Assembly: GCF_000384115.1 (NCBI RefSeq)
Contig: NZ_KB913029.1
Span: 2,827,057 to 2,891,056 of the forward strand
Direction: 5' to 3'
Source: Sporichthya polymorpha DSM 43042
GTDB lineage: Bacteria > Actinomycetota > Actinomycetes > Sporichthyales > Sporichthyaceae
DNA: 64,000 nucleotides
A program made the translations under genes and the position numbers. The notes beneath the pieces are model-generated. The model was not told the DNA's origin. It worked only from the letters and a program-made list of their open reading frames with translations, and made no database searches. Below are positions 50,230 to 58,049 of the stretch, one piece after another (positions within the stretch are counted from its first letter, which is position 1; every line of letters begins with the position of its first letter).

Positions 50230-50934
50230 ATGACCTCGTCGGCGCGCGACGCCCAGATCGCCGGCGTCGCGGCGCTGGACCAGCCGCTGCGCCGCGACCT
50301 CTATGCGCTGATCGCCGAGCTCGACACCTGGGTCGGCCGGGACGAGGCCGCCGAGCGGCTGTCGGTGCCGCGGTCGGTCGCGGCCTTCCACCTCGACAAG
50401 CTGACCGAGGTCGGTCTGCTGGAGGTGCGCTACGAGCGTCCGCCGGGCAAGGCCGGTCCGGGGGCGGGACGGCCGGCGAAGCTGTACCGCCGCGCACGTT
50501 CCGAGCTCACGGTCTCGGTGCCCGAGCGGCAGTACGAGTTGGCCGGCGAGATCCTCGCCGACGCCGTTCACGAGGCCGCCGAGACGGGATGCCCGGTCCG
50601 GGAGGCGCTGACCCGCGTCGCCCGGGAGAAGGGCAGTGAGGTGGGAACCGCGGCGCGGGCCGAGCTGCCACGCCGCCCGTCGGGGCGCGCGCTGCGCGAC
50701 GCGGCGATGTCCGCGCTGCGGGAGTTGGGCTTCGAACCCCGCGAGCACCGGGGCGAGATCGCGCTCGCCAACTGCCCGTTCCATCGTCTGATGGAACGTC
50801 ACACCCTGTTGATCTGCGGCATGAACCTCGACCTGCTCACCGGGCTCGCCGACGGGCTTGAGGCTTCCGACCGCCTCGCGCCGCGGCTCGACCCGGAGCC
50901 GCCGATGTGCTGCGTCCGGATCGGGCCGGCCTGA
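50230..50934 (+). CDS. HTH regulator with C-terminal cysteine cluster (SufR/ArsR-like)
   Basis: 234 residues, ATG. The N-terminal winged helix (WVGRDEAAERLSVPRSVAAF, then HLDKLTEVGLLEVRYERPPG) is like ArsR/SufR regulators. The C-terminal half has cysteines in ALANCPFHRL, LLICGMN and EPPMCCVRIG, the spacing of an iron-sulfur-binding SufR-type sensor. Its divergent neighbours are folE and a flavoprotein reductase, with mirrored elements at 50137-50222 between them. The most likely role is sensing Fe-S status, oxidants or NO and controlling that divergent pair. Cluster binding is inferred. Confidence 0.82.
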   Translation: MTSSARDAQIAGVAALDQPLRRDLYALIAELDTWVGRDEAAERLSVPRSVAAFHLDKLTEVGLLEVRYERPPGKAGPGAGRPAKLYRRARSELTVSVPERQYELAGEILADAVHEAAETGCPVREALTRVAREKGSEVGTAARAELPRRPSGRALRDAAMSALRELGFEPREHRGEIALANCPFHRLMERHTLLICGMNLDLLTGLADGLEASDRLAPRLDPEPPMCCVRIGPA

Positions 50935-50958
50935 GTCCCGGGCCCGGTCGGTGATTGA

Positions 50959-52146
50959 CTAGCTGTCGCCGCCGTCGAGGCGCAGGGTCCGCAGCACCTG
51001 ACGCGCGGTCTCGCCGCCCGTCTCCTCGGCGATGTTCAGCGCCGTGGGGACGTCGAGGTCGTCGAGCAGCGCGGCGACCGCCGCCTCACCGGCCGCGCCG
51101 TTGCCGCCGGGCTTCCCGGCGGCGGAGTAGAGCTGGTCGAGCCGGGCGTCGGCAGCGGCGAGGTCGTCGTGCGAGAACTCCCACGGGTTCGCCCACGGCC
51201 GGTCGAGCAGGTACAGCCGGATGCCGGCCGCGCGGTACTTCGTCAGCAGGTCCGCGACCAGGACGAGGTTGCCGGTCGACTTGGCCATCTTCTCGCCGTG
51301 GATGTTGACCGTCCCGACGGCGAGACGGCCCCGCGCGAGGTGGCCGATGCGGGAGGCGGCCTCCCCGATCGCGATCTGGTAGGCGTGGTGCGGGAACACG
51401 AGGTCGGCGCCGCCGGCGAGGACGTCGAAGCCCGGGCCCAGGTGGGCGTGCGCCATCGCGGCGCACTCGGCGTGCCAGCCCGGTCGGCCCCAGCCCCACG
51501 GGCTCGGCCACGCGGGGTGGTTCTCGTCGGAGGGTCGCCAGACGGCGACGTCGAACGGGTCGTCCTTGAGCGGGGCGTCCGGGTCGTTGCCGAACTCGCG
51601 GAACAGCGTGACCGCCTGGTCGCGGTCGATGCCGAACTCCTCCGGCACGTGCGCCCCGCGGAAGTACACGAAGCCCTCGCGGTGGTAGGCCTTCTTGTTG
51701 TGCAGCAGGGCCGCGGCCAGCGCGATCACGTGCGCGACGTGGTGGCGGGCGCGCGGGTCGAACGTCGGCTTCGCGACGCGCAGGGCGTTCATGTCCTGCT
51801 CGAACAGGAACTGCTGGGAGAGCGCGAACTCGTCGTAGTTCCGGCCCCGCGTCGCCGCGGCGGCGGTGAGGACGTCGTCGACGTCGGTGACGTTGCGGCA
51901 GACCTCGACGTCGACCCCGGTCAGGCCCATCACGGTCGCGCAGACGTCGGCCCAGACGAACGTGGCCGCGTGACCGAGGTGGGTGACGTCGTAGGGGGTG
52001 ATCCCGCAGACGTACAGCCGTCCCGGCGAGAGCATCGGCAGGCGCACCCCGCCGAGGCGCAGCACACGGTCGACGGGCTGCGGCGGTATCGCGGTGCGGC
52101 CGGCCATGCCGACGACGCCGGACCCGAGTCTGGTGATCCCTGCCAT
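50959..52146 (-). CDS. mshC: MshC/cysteinyl-tRNA-synthetase-like ligase
   Basis: 395 residues from ATG 52146. HIGH-type motif in GITPYDVTHLGHAATF with the zinc-ligand Cys just before (YVCG), NVTDVDDVL, GRPGWHAECAAMAHAHLG (Cys/His), FPHHAYQIAIGEAAS and GEKMAKSTGNLVLV (KMSKS type). It lacks the anticodon-binding extension of CysS, as MshC does; MshC joins cysteine to GlcN-inositol in mycothiol synthesis. The middle (residues about 120-190, including ALSQQFLFEQDMNALRVAKP, HNKKAYHREGFVYF) differs from the MshC sequences I know, so it could be a divergent orthologue or a distinct paralogue. Divergent from def. Confidence 0.72.
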   Translation of the reverse strand: MAGITRLGSGVVGMAGRTAIPPQPVDRVLRLGGVRLPMLSPGRLYVCGITPYDVTHLGHAATFVWADVCATVMGLTGVDVEVCRNVTDVDDVLTAAAATRGRNYDEFALSQQFLFEQDMNALRVAKPTFDPRARHHVAHVIALAAALLHNKKAYHREGFVYFRGAHVPEEFGIDRDQAVTLFREFGNDPDAPLKDDPFDVAVWRPSDENHPAWPSPWGWGRPGWHAECAAMAHAHLGPGFDVLAGGADLVFPHHAYQIAIGEAASRIGHLARGRLAVGTVNIHGEKMAKSTGNLVLVADLLTKYRAAGIRLYLLDRPWANPWEFSHDDLAAADARLDQLYSAAGKPGGNGAAGEAAVAALLDDLDVPTALNIAEETGGETARQVLRTLRLDGGDS

Positions 52147-52186
52147 GACCCCATCTTGCCAACTGCCGCCGAATAACATCGCGGGC

Positions 52187-52747
52187 ATGACGGCGGAGAC
52201 TGCAGGCGGGCCGGTCGGCCAGGTCCGACCCATCACCTACTACGGCGAGGACGTGCTCCACCGGCCGTGCGCCGAGGTCACCCGGGACACCCCCGACCTC
52301 GACCAGCTGATCGCCGACATGTTCGCCAGCATGTACGCCGCCGAGGGTGTCGGCCTGGCCGCCAACCAGATCGGCGTCGGCCTGCGGATCTTCGTCATCG
52401 ACTGCCCGGAGCAGGACGACGAGGGCCGCCCGACCGGGCACAGCGTCGTCGGCACCGTGATCAACCCGGTGCTGCACCTGCCCGACGGCCACCGCGAGCT
52501 GGTCGAGCGCACCGAGGGCTGCCTGTCGGTGCCCGGGGCGACGGCGGTGCTGGCCCGGGTCAGCGAGGCCCGCGTCACCGGCTTCGACGCGAACTGGGAG
52601 CCGATCGAGATCTCCGGCACCGGCCTGGTCGCGCGCTGCCTCCAGCACGAGTGCGACCACCTCGAGGGCACCGTCTACGTCGACCGGCTGCCGAAGCGGG
52701 CCCGCAAGCAGGCCCTCGCCGACGCCGACTTCAGCCGCGGGGCCTGA
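52187..52747 (+). CDS. def: Peptide deformylase
   Basis: 186 residues with the three defining motifs: GVGLAANQIG, EGCLSVPG (metal-ligand Cys) and QHECDHLEGTVYVDR (two His ligands and catalytic Glu). It removes the N-formyl group from nascent proteins at the ribosome exit. ATG 52187 is used; upstream in-frame codons run into the start region of the divergent ligase. The N-terminal tail of about 15 residues is slightly extended, common in actinobacteria. It is not next to fmt, and another def may exist. Confidence 0.95.
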   Translation: MTAETAGGPVGQVRPITYYGEDVLHRPCAEVTRDTPDLDQLIADMFASMYAAEGVGLAANQIGVGLRIFVIDCPEQDDEGRPTGHSVVGTVINPVLHLPDGHRELVERTEGCLSVPGATAVLARVSEARVTGFDANWEPIEISGTGLVARCLQHECDHLEGTVYVDRLPKRARKQALADADFSRGA

Positions 52748-52753
52748 GGGCGC

Positions 52754-53647
52754 TCAGTCGACGAAGCCCGCGAGGGAGGACCGGTACCGCTCCCCGGTGT
52801 TCGGGTCCGGGAGCACCAGGTAGGCCTCGACCGGCCCGGGGAACAGCGGTGAGTAGGTCACCCACACCGTGCACGACTCCCCGGCGGGGACGGCCGCGCA
52901 GGTGCTCTCACGCACCGCGAAGCTGACCGTCCCGGCGATGCCGATGTCGTCGTCGCCGAGGCGGGAGGCGGTGGACTTCGCCGGCCGACCCTCGATCATC
53001 GGAGTGCCGAACGCCAGCGGCTCCGTCGCGGTGTTGACCACCGTGATCGGCACGCTGAGAGCGCCGGACCCGAACGCCCGCGCCGGGAACTGCAACCGGG
53101 AGGGCGCGATCAGGGGCCCCCGGGTCGGCCGGGCGTTGATGCGGATCTCCCCGAAGTAGGAGCCGCCGGCGCCGGCGCAGCGCTGCTCGAACAGCGCCCA
53201 GAACCGGTCCGTCTCCGCGGCGAAGTCGAGGACCTCGAAGCGCCCGGACTGCCCTGCGGTGCAGGAGCGGTCCCCGCCGGTCACGTTCAGCACCGCGCGC
53301 CCGGGCGTCGGCCTCGCCGTCGGGTCGTGGTGCGTGCCCACCGTCATCGGCTCGCCGGCCGGCGGGATCAGGTCGAAGACGAACCGCTCGCCCCCCGGGT
53401 TCTGCGTGGTGATCCGCAGTCCGTCGCCGGACCACGTGACCCGCACCGAGTCCGCGCCGGACCGCCACACGTGCGGGGTGCCGCCGGTGATCGGGTCGCC
53501 GGGCTCGCCGAAGATCGAGAGCACCACGGCGTCCGCCGGCGCGGTGGCCCGGGCGGCCGCGGCCGCCGGGGTTGCGAGACCCGCGCCGGCCGCGGCGAGG
53601 CAGAGCGTGAGGGCCAGGCCGCGCCGGAGCGCGAGGTGAGTCCGCAT
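52754..53647 (-). CDS. Hypothetical secreted beta-rich protein
   Basis: 297 residues with a signal peptide (ALRRGLALTLCLAAAGAGLA, cleavage near TPAAAAARA). No enzymatic motif seen. The first half has GGTPHVWRSGADSVRVTWSG and NVTGGDRSCTAGQSGRFEVL; the second half, from RLQFPARAFGSGALSVPITV to SCTVWVTYSPLFPGP, looks like an immunoglobulin-like choice-of-anchor module with a CxxC-type disulfide. Probably extracellular or surface associated. It converges on def with 6 bp between stop codons and follows another secreted-protein gene. Confidence 0.7.
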   Translation of the reverse strand: MRTHLALRRGLALTLCLAAAGAGLATPAAAAARATAPADAVVLSIFGEPGDPITGGTPHVWRSGADSVRVTWSGDGLRITTQNPGGERFVFDLIPPAGEPMTVGTHHDPTARPTPGRAVLNVTGGDRSCTAGQSGRFEVLDFAAETDRFWALFEQRCAGAGGSYFGEIRINARPTRGPLIAPSRLQFPARAFGSGALSVPITVVNTATEPLAFGTPMIEGRPAKSTASRLGDDDIGIAGTVSFAVRESTCAAVPAGESCTVWVTYSPLFPGPVEAYLVLPDPNTGERYRSSLAGFVD

Positions 53648-53675
53648 GCGCGCATGCTAAGCGCGGAATCGGGGC

Positions 53676-54410
53676 CTACGTGAACGAAGCGGGCGAAGTG
53701 GACAGGCTCGGTTGCGCCGGAACGGCGTCCGCGCGGTCCGGCATCCGGAGCTCGAAGCGACGCAGCTCCGGACCGGGTCCGCCCTCGAACCGCTGCTTCA
53801 GCCGGTCGCGCAGCTCGAGCCGCCCGCCGGGGCGGCCACCGAGGTCGCCGCCGAGGTCGCCGTCGAGACGCTTCAGGATCGTCCCGGGGATCTCGGCCGC
53901 CGTGGGCACGGTCGTGATCCGGTCGGCCGCGGCGGTGTCGCTGCCCTTCGCGAGGGTCCCGGCCACCATCACCTCGTCGCCGGTCGCGAGGTCGGCGGTG
54001 TCCTTCCGAACGGTCCAGGTGCCGTCGTCGTTCTTCGTCACGCTCCAGCCCGCGCCGCCGACGGCGGTGTCGGAGCTCCGGGTCCAGGAGCGCCGGTAGC
54101 CGTCCTCGCTGACGACGGTGAGGCGGTCGGCGTCGACGGATTCGATCGTGCCGATCTGGGTCAGGCGCGTGAGGAAGCCGCCCTTGCCGTCGGAGACGAC
54201 GGACTCGCTGTGCAGCAGCCCGCCGAAACCGTGGGCGCGCTGGCCGGGCGTGGCCGTGGCCTCGGCGCTGGCACTGGCACTGGCGCCGGGGCTCGGCGAG
54301 CCGGTCGCGTCGGTGTCGGTGCTCGGCTGGCCGGCCGCGATGGCGGCGCCGCCGCCGGCGACGAGGGCGACCGCGGCGAGGCCGACGGTCAGGGTGGTCG
54401 GGATCTTCAT
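53676..54410 (-). CDS. Secreted protein divergent from a two-component system
   Basis: 244 residues. Signal peptide-like start MKIPTTLTVGLAAVALVAGG, then a Ser/Ala/Thr-rich linker (SPSPGASASASAEATATPGQ). The folded part has three small beta units (IGTIESVDADRLTVVSEDGY, SVTKNDDGTWTVRKDTADLA, GDEVMVAGTLAKGSDTAAAD) resembling DUF5666-like beta-barrel repeats, and a charged C-terminal tail with Gly/Arg/Leu repeats (LGGDLGGRPGGRLELRDRLK). It is divergent from the OmpR-type regulator at 54621 across the CACAG array, so it is a likely target or sensor partner of that system. Function is unknown. Confidence 0.72.
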   Translation of the reverse strand: MKIPTTLTVGLAAVALVAGGGAAIAAGQPSTDTDATGSPSPGASASASAEATATPGQRAHGFGGLLHSESVVSDGKGGFLTRLTQIGTIESVDADRLTVVSEDGYRRSWTRSSDTAVGGAGWSVTKNDDGTWTVRKDTADLATGDEVMVAGTLAKGSDTAAADRITTVPTAAEIPGTILKRLDGDLGGDLGGRPGGRLELRDRLKQRFEGGPGPELRRFELRMPDRADAVPAQPSLSTSPASFT

Positions 54411-54560
54411 CAGGACTCCAGGAAGGGGGACGGGACGGTGTGGTCGAGGTGTGGATCCAGGCGTGGACCCGGCATGCCTCCAGAGTCGCGACGAAACTTG
54501 GAGCGACCTTGTGCGTGGCTGGGCTGCGCAGATGAGCTCGGCGCCGGGGGTGGCGGGTTC

Positions 54561-54598
54561 CACAGGAGCGGCACAGAAATGCCACAGACTCGGAACAG
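54561..54598 (+). promoter_or_regulatory. 11-bp-phased CACAG repeats before the second OmpR-type regulator gene
   Basis: CACAG starts at 54561, 54572 and 54583, and AACAG at 54594, exactly 11 bp apart. Spacing to the following ATG (54621) is 22 bp, almost the same as in the array at 26450-26499 before the paralogue. Phased direct repeats are what OmpR/PhoB-type dimers bind. The array also faces the divergent secreted-protein gene at 54410. Confidence 0.72.
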
Positions 54599-54620
54599 AG
54601 CGATGGGCAGAATGATGATC

Positions 54621-55367
54621 ATGCCGACCTCCGACAGCAGCACGGACTCCCGCCCTCAGCTCCGGCGTGCGGACGGGTCGCCGGTCCGCGTGCTCGTCGT
54701 CGACGACGAGCCGAGCCTGACCGATCTGCTCTCGATGGCGCTGCGCTACGAGGGCTGGGAGATTCGGACGGCGGGGGACGGGGCGACGGCGATGAAGGCC
54801 GCCCGCGAGTTCCGGCCCGACGCGGTCGTGCTCGATGTGATGCTGCCCGACGTCGACGGCCTGGAGCTGCTGCGCCGGCTGCGCGCGGACACCCCGGACA
54901 TCCCGGTGCTGTTCCTGACCGCGCGCGACGCCGTCGAGGACCGCATCGCGGGCCTGACCGCGGGCGGCGACGACTACGTCACCAAGCCGTTCAGCCTGGA
55001 GGAGGTCGTCGCGCGGCTGCGGGGGCTGATCCGCCGGACGCGCGCGGCCGACGCCCGCAACGAGGCGCTCCTGGTGGTCGGCGACCTCACGCTCGACGAG
55101 GACAGCCACGAGGTCCGTCGCGGTGGCGAGGAGATCAATCTGACCGCCACCGAGTACGAACTGCTGCGCTACCTGATGCGCAACCCGCGCCGGGTGCTGT
55201 CGAAGGCGCAGATCCTCGACCGGGTCTGGAACTACGACTTCGGCGGACAGGCGAACGTCGTCGAGCTGTACATCTCCTACCTGCGCAAGAAGATCGACGC
55301 GGGCCGGGCGCCCATGATCCACACGCTGCGCGGGGCCGGGTACGTCCTCAAGCCGGCCGAGCAGTGA
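54621..55367 (+). CDS. OmpR/PhoB-type response regulator
   Basis: 248 residues from ATG 54621; further ATGs at 54603, 54612 and 54615 are in frame, but 54621 gives the same distance from the CACAG array as in the paralogue. Receiver (VRVLVVDDEPSLTDLLSMAL, phospho-acceptor Asp72 in VVLDVMLPDVDG, FLTARDAV, DDYVTKPFSLEE) and winged helix (LLRYLMRNPRRVLSKAQILD). Very similar in sequence to the regulator at 26512. The histidine kinase gene follows after 7 bp, making a normal two-component operon. Likely senses envelope conditions. Confidence 0.94.
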   Translation: MPTSDSSTDSRPQLRRADGSPVRVLVVDDEPSLTDLLSMALRYEGWEIRTAGDGATAMKAAREFRPDAVVLDVMLPDVDGLELLRRLRADTPDIPVLFLTARDAVEDRIAGLTAGGDDYVTKPFSLEEVVARLRGLIRRTRAADARNEALLVVGDLTLDEDSHEVRRGGEEINLTATEYELLRYLMRNPRRVLSKAQILDRVWNYDFGGQANVVELYISYLRKKIDAGRAPMIHTLRGAGYVLKPAEQ

Positions 55368-55374
55368 CCGGTCG

Positions 55375-56910
55375 ATGACACGGTTGCACCGCGCCTGGCT
55401 CACCTGGGGCCCGCGCGGGTGGAGCCTGCGCACCCGGCTGATCGCGGTGCTCCTGGCGCTGCTGTCCGTCGTCAGCCTCGTCATCGGCGTGGTCAGCGTG
55501 GTCGCGCTGCGCAGCTACCTCATCGACCAGCTCGACGAGCGGCTCGACGCCGCCGCCGACCGCACCACGCGCTCGATCGAGTCTCCGATCAACGCCCAGT
55601 TCGGCCTGTTCGGCCCGGGTCAGATCGAAGGGACGGTGATCGCGCGCGTCCGCAACGGGCAGCTCGTGACGGTCCCGCGGGTGCTGACCACCAGCGGCGA
55701 GACCGGGCAGGTCGCCGGCAACCCGTCGGTGCTGCTCACCGTCGAGCCCGAGACCGGCGCGCACACGCGCGACCTCGGCGGCGACCTCGGGAAGTACCGC
55801 GTCCGCGCGGAGTGGGTGTCGGACGGGACGATCGCCGTCACCGGCCTGCCGATGGCGAACGTGAGCGACACGGTGTTCCGGCTGGCCGCGATCATCACCG
55901 CGGTCACCCTCGCCGGGCTGGCGCTCGCGGCCGCGGCCGGCGCCGCCATCGTTCGTCTGACGCTGCGTCCGTTGCGCCGGGTGGCCGCGACGGCGACGCA
56001 GGTTGCGACGATGCCGCTCGACCGTGGTGAGGTCGCGCTCGCGGTTCGGGTCCCCGAGGAGGACACCGATCCGCGCACCGAGGTCGGCCAGGTCGGCGCG
56101 GCCATCAACAACATGCTCGGCCACGTCGGCGCTGCGCTGAATGCCCGTCAGGCGAGCGAGACGCGGGTGCGGCGCTTCGTCGCCGACGCGAGCCACGAGC
56201 TGCGGACACCGCTCGCCGCGATCCGCGGCTACGCCGAGCTGAGCCGGCGGAGCCAGGAGCCGGTGCCCGAGGACGTCGCGCACGCCATGAGCCGGGTCGA
56301 GTCGCAGGCCGTGCGCATGACCGGGCTCGTCGAGGACCTGTTGCTGCTCGCCAGCCTGGACTCCGGGCGGCCGCTGGTCCGCGAGCCCGTCGACCTGACG
56401 CAGTTGCTGATCGGCGCCATCGGCGACGCCCACGCGGCCGGACCGACCCACGTGTGGCGGCTGGACGTCCCCGAGGAGCCGGTCACCGTCATCGGCGAGA
56501 ACGCCCGGCTCACCCAGGTCGTCACGAACCTGCTCGGCAACGCGCGCGCCCACACCCCGCCGCAGACCGAGGTGACCGTCAGCCTCCGCGTCGAGGGGAC
56601 GGGGCCGGCGCAGCAGGCGGTCGTCGCCGTCAGCGACAACGGCCCGGGCATTGCGCCCGAGCTGCTGCCGGAGGTCTTCGAACGGTTCGCCCGGGGCGAC
56701 TCGTCACGGTCCCGCGCGGCCGGGAGCACCGGGCTCGGGCTGGCGATCGTGGCCGCCGTCGTGGCCGCGCACCACGGCACCGTCTCGGTGCAGAGCGTTC
56801 CGGGCAATACGGTCTTCACGGTGCGAATCCCCGTCGGCCAACTACCGCCCGTCGAGGCGGACGGGGCAGCCGTCCCCTCCGACACTCGGACGGACGTACC
56901 TACGTCTTGA
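55375..56910 (+). CDS. Membrane sensor histidine kinase
   Basis: 511 residues. Two membrane helices (LIAVLLALLSVVSLVIGVVS and LAAIITAVTLAGLALAAAAG) flank an extracytoplasmic sensor of about 130 residues with no recognisable ligand motif. HAMP follows (LRPLRRVAATATQVATMPLD), then HisKA with phospho-acceptor His274 in SHELRTPLAAIRGYAELSR, N box (RLTQVVTNLLGNARAHTP), G1 (VSDNGPGIAPELL), F box and G2 (GSTGLGLAIVAAVVAAHHG). Coupled to the regulator at 54621. A long hairpin ends the transcript at 56973-57009. It may also serve the orphan regulator at 26512. Confidence 0.95.
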   Translation: MTRLHRAWLTWGPRGWSLRTRLIAVLLALLSVVSLVIGVVSVVALRSYLIDQLDERLDAAADRTTRSIESPINAQFGLFGPGQIEGTVIARVRNGQLVTVPRVLTTSGETGQVAGNPSVLLTVEPETGAHTRDLGGDLGKYRVRAEWVSDGTIAVTGLPMANVSDTVFRLAAIITAVTLAGLALAAAAGAAIVRLTLRPLRRVAATATQVATMPLDRGEVALAVRVPEEDTDPRTEVGQVGAAINNMLGHVGAALNARQASETRVRRFVADASHELRTPLAAIRGYAELSRRSQEPVPEDVAHAMSRVESQAVRMTGLVEDLLLLASLDSGRPLVREPVDLTQLLIGAIGDAHAAGPTHVWRLDVPEEPVTVIGENARLTQVVTNLLGNARAHTPPQTEVTVSLRVEGTGPAQQAVVAVSDNGPGIAPELLPEVFERFARGDSSRSRAAGSTGLGLAIVAAVVAAHHGTVSVQSVPGNTVFTVRIPVGQLPPVEADGAAVPSDTRTDVPTS

Positions 56911-56972
56911 CCAACGCCCCGACCGCTAGGGTCTGACGCTGCGTCAGGGGGCGGCGCACGTCGAGGTGATAA

Positions 56973-57009
56973 GAGCGGATTTGCCCGGAAAGTTCGGGGA
57001 AATCCGCTC
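56973..57009. terminator. Terminator after the two-component operon
   Basis: GAGCGGATTTGCCCGGA (56973-56989) pairs with 56993-57009 over 15 of 17 positions around a three-base loop, 62 bp after the kinase stop. The rest of the gap to 57219 has no gene that I can support; it contains an A+T-richer stretch near 57050-57115 suitable for the LuxR gene's promoter. Confidence 0.65.
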
Positions 57010-57218
57010 CGGCACGTCCGGGGGCGTTCCCCCATTCGGGTGATCCCACACAAAGAAGAAGCCGGAATTTGCAAAGCAGAACTGCAGTAACACCAGCCTC
57101 AGTACCGTGATCTTCGAAGCGAAAGAACGACCTGCTTGCTCGCTGGTTCCGTGGGCCACGGGGGGACTGAAGAGCGTTGGATTCGATGAGCTACCGGACC
57201 CAGTCCGAGGGGGCACAG

Positions 57219-57965
57219 ATGCGTGCTCCGATGCAGGCCTCGGTACCGGCCCGCGCCCAGGTCGCCACCGGGTACGCCGTGGTGCCCCAGCCCGCGGCCG
57301 CCACGGTCTCCGCCGCCGAGGCCAACGCCGCCCGCGCCGAGGCGCTCCGCCGGCAGGGCGTCATCCGCGTGGTGCTCGCCGAGAGCCTCGCGCTCTACGG
57401 CGGCGCTCTCGTCGCACTGCTCTCGTTCGAGCGTGACATCCAGGTCGTGGCCGCCGTCCGCTCCGACGGCGACGCCGTCGCCGCCGTCACCCGGACCCGC
57501 GCCGACGTCGCGATCGTCGACGTCGACGCCGCCGGCCGCGACGGGTTCGCGCTCTCGCGCAAGCTTCACGAAGCCGCGCCCCGCTGCAAGGTCCTCGTGC
57601 TCACCAGCAGCGTCACGCCCGGCACCCTGCGCCGCGCTCTCGAGGCCCACGCCCAGGGTCTGGTCGACAAGGACGCCCCCGCCTCCTGGCTCGCGGAGAG
57701 CATCCGCCGCGTCGCCGGCGGCGAGCGCGTCGTCGACCCGAAGCTCGCGATCGCGGCCCTCGAGACCGACACCCACACCCTGACCCAGCGCGAGCTCGAG
57801 GTCCTCCGCCGCGCCGCCCAGGGGGAGTCCGTCCGCGAGATCGCCGCCCGGCTCTGCCTCTCCGACGGCACCGTCCGGAACTACCTGTCGAAGATCATCG
57901 GCAAGCTCGGCGCCCGCAACCGCATCGACGCCATCCGCATCGTGAGGGACTCCGGCTGGCTGTAG
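57219..57965 (+). CDS. LuxR/NarL-type response regulator
   Basis: 248 residues from ATG 57219, which has GAGGGGG five bases upstream; ATG 57186 and TTG 57177 are in frame but poorly supported. After an Ala-rich lead, the receiver runs from VIRVVLAESLALYGGALVAL through AIVDVDAAGRDGF (phospho-acceptor-type Asp) to GLVDKDAPASWLAESIRRVA. The HTH is canonical GerE (LTQRELEVLRRAAQGESVRE, then LCLSDGTVRNYLSKIIGKLG). It resembles DesR-like membrane-state regulators. No kinase adjoins it. It ends at the long dispersed palindrome. Confidence 0.9.
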   Translation: MRAPMQASVPARAQVATGYAVVPQPAAATVSAAEANAARAEALRRQGVIRVVLAESLALYGGALVALLSFERDIQVVAAVRSDGDAVAAVTRTRADVAIVDVDAAGRDGFALSRKLHEAAPRCKVLVLTSSVTPGTLRRALEAHAQGLVDKDAPASWLAESIRRVAGGERVVDPKLAIAALETDTHTLTQRELEVLRRAAQGESVREIAARLCLSDGTVRNYLSKIIGKLGARNRIDAIRIVRDSGWL

Positions 57966-57976
57966 CCCCCGCTGTC

Positions 57977-58032
57977 GTCAGAAAAGGGTGACACCCCTTA
58001 CTCCGCAGTAAGGGGTGTCACCCTTTTCTGAC
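57977..58032. repeat. Dispersed long palindrome serving as bidirectional terminator (copy 2)
   Basis: A perfect 26-bp stem (57977-58002 with 58007-58032) around a CCGC loop, between convergent genes ending at 57965 and 58050. Key parts are GTCAGAAAAGGGTGACAC and its complement. It shares 50 identical bases with copy 1 (24610-24659). T and A runs near each end of the stem suit termination in both directions. Confidence 0.88.
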
Positions 58033-58049
58033 AGTCCGGCGGGCCGCGG

